Positions 19,068 through 20,170 of a stretch of DNA of 20,170 nucleotides are shown piece after piece. The DNA is from a virus. The notes below the pieces were generated by a model. That model saw nothing but the letters and a program-made list of their open reading frames with translations. It did no database searches and had not been told where the DNA came from. The stretch's first letter is position 1. Each line of letters begins with the position of its first letter. The position numbers were made by a program, and so were the translations under genes. Location: positions 1-20,170 of the IMG/VR virus record IMGVR_UViG_3300046804_005139. The stretch is one strand, 5' to 3'.

Positions 19068-20170
19068 TTAGAATGAACTACCGCCACCGGCACCACCCGA
19101 GCGGCCACCACCGAATCCACGGAATCCACCACCACTACCGCTTCCCCCGCCACTACTACCGCTTCCTGACGTTCCAGAGAGACCCCCGAAGACAATCTGA
19201 AGCCAATCGTTTCGATCAAATGATTTGGCTGTTCTGATAATATCCGACGCGACTTCTTTTGAATCTTGCGCGATATTTTTGAACGTATCCTTGAACTGAT
19301 CAGTTAGCGTTTTCTTTACACGTTCAACTTGCCGACGACTGGGTTTGGATGTTTTCTCCGACTTTGGGGCTTCCTTCCCCGTCTTTCCCGTACCTTCCGC
19401 GCCTGCGCCCATACCCTTACGGGCTAATCCAAACTGATCACCAAACTCGTTGCTCTTGTCTACCAAGTCCTCGATGTCCATGTCCACGCGAATCACGGGA
19501 ATATCGGACACGTCCTTATTGCCTGACATCACATCGTGCGTGGCCAGCGCCGCCCACCGATGATGACCGTCGAGCACGTAGCCGTCGTTCGACACAATCA
19601 ACGGTTGACGTAACGGGTGTGACGCATCTTTCGTCTTGGGATCGTTATAGAGCGCCCACGCCATCCCTGCAACCTTATCCGCGTTCAACTGATTCTGCGT
19701 CGCTTTCATTTGCGTAGCGGGCATCTTTCCACGCTGAATCTTGACCCCTTCTTTGGTGAGGTATTCCAAGAACGCCGGTTCCGCGTTGACTTCCACATCC
19801 TTCGGGTCAATCCCCTTTTCTTTCGCCACTTTTTCCGCTTGCTTCCACGCAGCCGATCCAGGCACCGCTTTTGTTTTCAATTGTGGCATTTGGTCACGCG
19901 GGATTTCCTTGTTGCCTCCACAGAACAGATTGGTGCCAGGAATTGACACGGTGCAGAGATCGTAACTCGGTGGAGGAAGAATCCCTTGCTTCTTGACTTC
20001 CGCTTTTGCGGCCTTGGAGAGTTCCTCATCCGAGTAATCAGGATGCTGTTGCTTGATAGCGTTAGTTACATCCTTGACCGCCGTTAAATACTTCGCGGAG
20101 GCTTGACCTAACTGCGCCATGCGGGTCGCGAGTTTCTTTTCCGCCTTGGGATTATTTCCGACGGCTTGTT
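19068..20170 (-). CDS. ParB/Srx-like domain protein with a Gly-rich tail (partial)
   Basis: The frame stays open to the right edge, upstream of the Met at 20120, which has no ribosome binding site, so the N-terminus is outside the window. The visible part holds a helical region, then a ParB-like core. Counted from the 20120 Met these are KMPATQMKATQNQLNADKVA (132-151), PLIVSNDGYVLDGHHRWAAL (173-192, with DGHHRW) and IPVIRVDMDIEDLV. ParB/Srx folds bind nucleotides or DNA; phage versions often occur within large structural or internal proteins. A basic linker follows, then a C-terminus almost wholly of Gly, Ser, Phe and Arg. The gene leads into the 850-residue gene, and the two probably share an mRNA and a function. 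Confidence 0.75.
   Translation of the reverse strand, partial: QAVGNNPKAEKKLATRMAQLGQASAKYLTAVKDVTNAIKQQHPDYSDEELSKAAKAEVKKQGILPPPSYDLCTVSIPGTNLFCGGNKEIPRDQMPQLKTKAVPGSAAWKQAEKVAKEKGIDPKDVEVNAEPAFLEYLTKEGVKIQRGKMPATQMKATQNQLNADKVAGMAWALYNDPKTKDASHPLRQPLIVSNDGYVLDGHHRWAALATHDVMSGNKDVSDIPVIRVDMDIEDLVDKSNEFGDQFGLARKGMGAGAEGTGKTGKEAPKSEKTSKPSRRQVERVKKTLTDQFKDTFKNIAQDSKEVASDIIRTAKSFDRNDWLQIVFGGLSGTSGSGSSGGGSGSGGGFRGFGGGRSGGAGGGSSF

Overview
The window reads as part of a tailed phage genome of the T4-like (Tevenvirinae-related myovirus) type, close in gene content to marine/freshwater cyanophage-like T4 relatives. Evidence: a gp32-type single-strand DNA-binding protein, a gp33-like late-transcription coactivator, a tail-collar protein, and several families known mainly from such phages (DUF6433, DUF6267-like nucleotidyltransferase, DUF5856/Dps-like, PD-(D/E)XK exonuclease, FmdB-type zinc ribbons, DUF5872-like pieces). 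Almost every gene is on the minus strand. The exceptions are the end of a gene at 1-192 and a predicted 51-residue membrane peptide at 3884-4039. The host cannot be named. The tmRNA tag ending (SYAMAA) and the cytochrome/copper monooxygenase gene hint at a Gram-negative host outside the enterobacteria, perhaps near Chlorobi, Gemmatimonadota or Acidobacteriota.

Layout. 1-1.5 kb: end of a plus-strand gene, a shared terminator, gp32 and gp33. 1.5-2.9 kb: SleB-type endolysin, a miniature tail-collar gene with a 31-bp repeat on each side, and a circularly permuted (two-piece) tmRNA gene. 2.9-4.3 kb: a small unknown gene, a PD-(D/E)XK nuclease, the plus-strand membrane peptide and an FmdB-type zinc ribbon. 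4.3-4.78 kb: a long leader with a strong RNA structure and a 28-codon ORF whose start codon is paired. 4.8-7.1 kb: ligase-like nucleotidyltransferase, Dps-like protein and Hsp20. 7.1-8.5 kb: membrane miniprotein, QueC-like enzyme, a conserved unknown, and a small CxxC protein. 8.5-11.3 kb: DUF6433 with a coiled-coil insertion, SpoU methyltransferase, two small zinc proteins and a membrane/coiled-coil protein. 11.3-14.3 kb: a surface-sugar cassette (GT7-like glycosyltransferase, sugar C-methyltransferase, NAD-epimerase). 14.4-15.8 kb: a tandem hairpin repeat and a secreted cytochrome c-copper monooxygenase fusion. 15.9-20.2 kb: a lipoprotein, a small unknown, an 850-residue multidomain protein with an Ntn-hydrolase domain, and a ParB-like protein running off the right edge.

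Two promoter-like motifs recur between genes on the minus strand. One is an extended -10 element, TGnTATACTA; at three genes without a ribosome binding site it lies 6-7 nt before the ATG, which predicts leaderless mRNAs. The other is TAAATA (twice the full T4 late box TATAAATA), often overlapping the stop codon of the preceding gene. The most notable items are the permuted phage tmRNA and the cytochrome c-PHM-like copper monooxygenase as a likely auxiliary metabolic gene.
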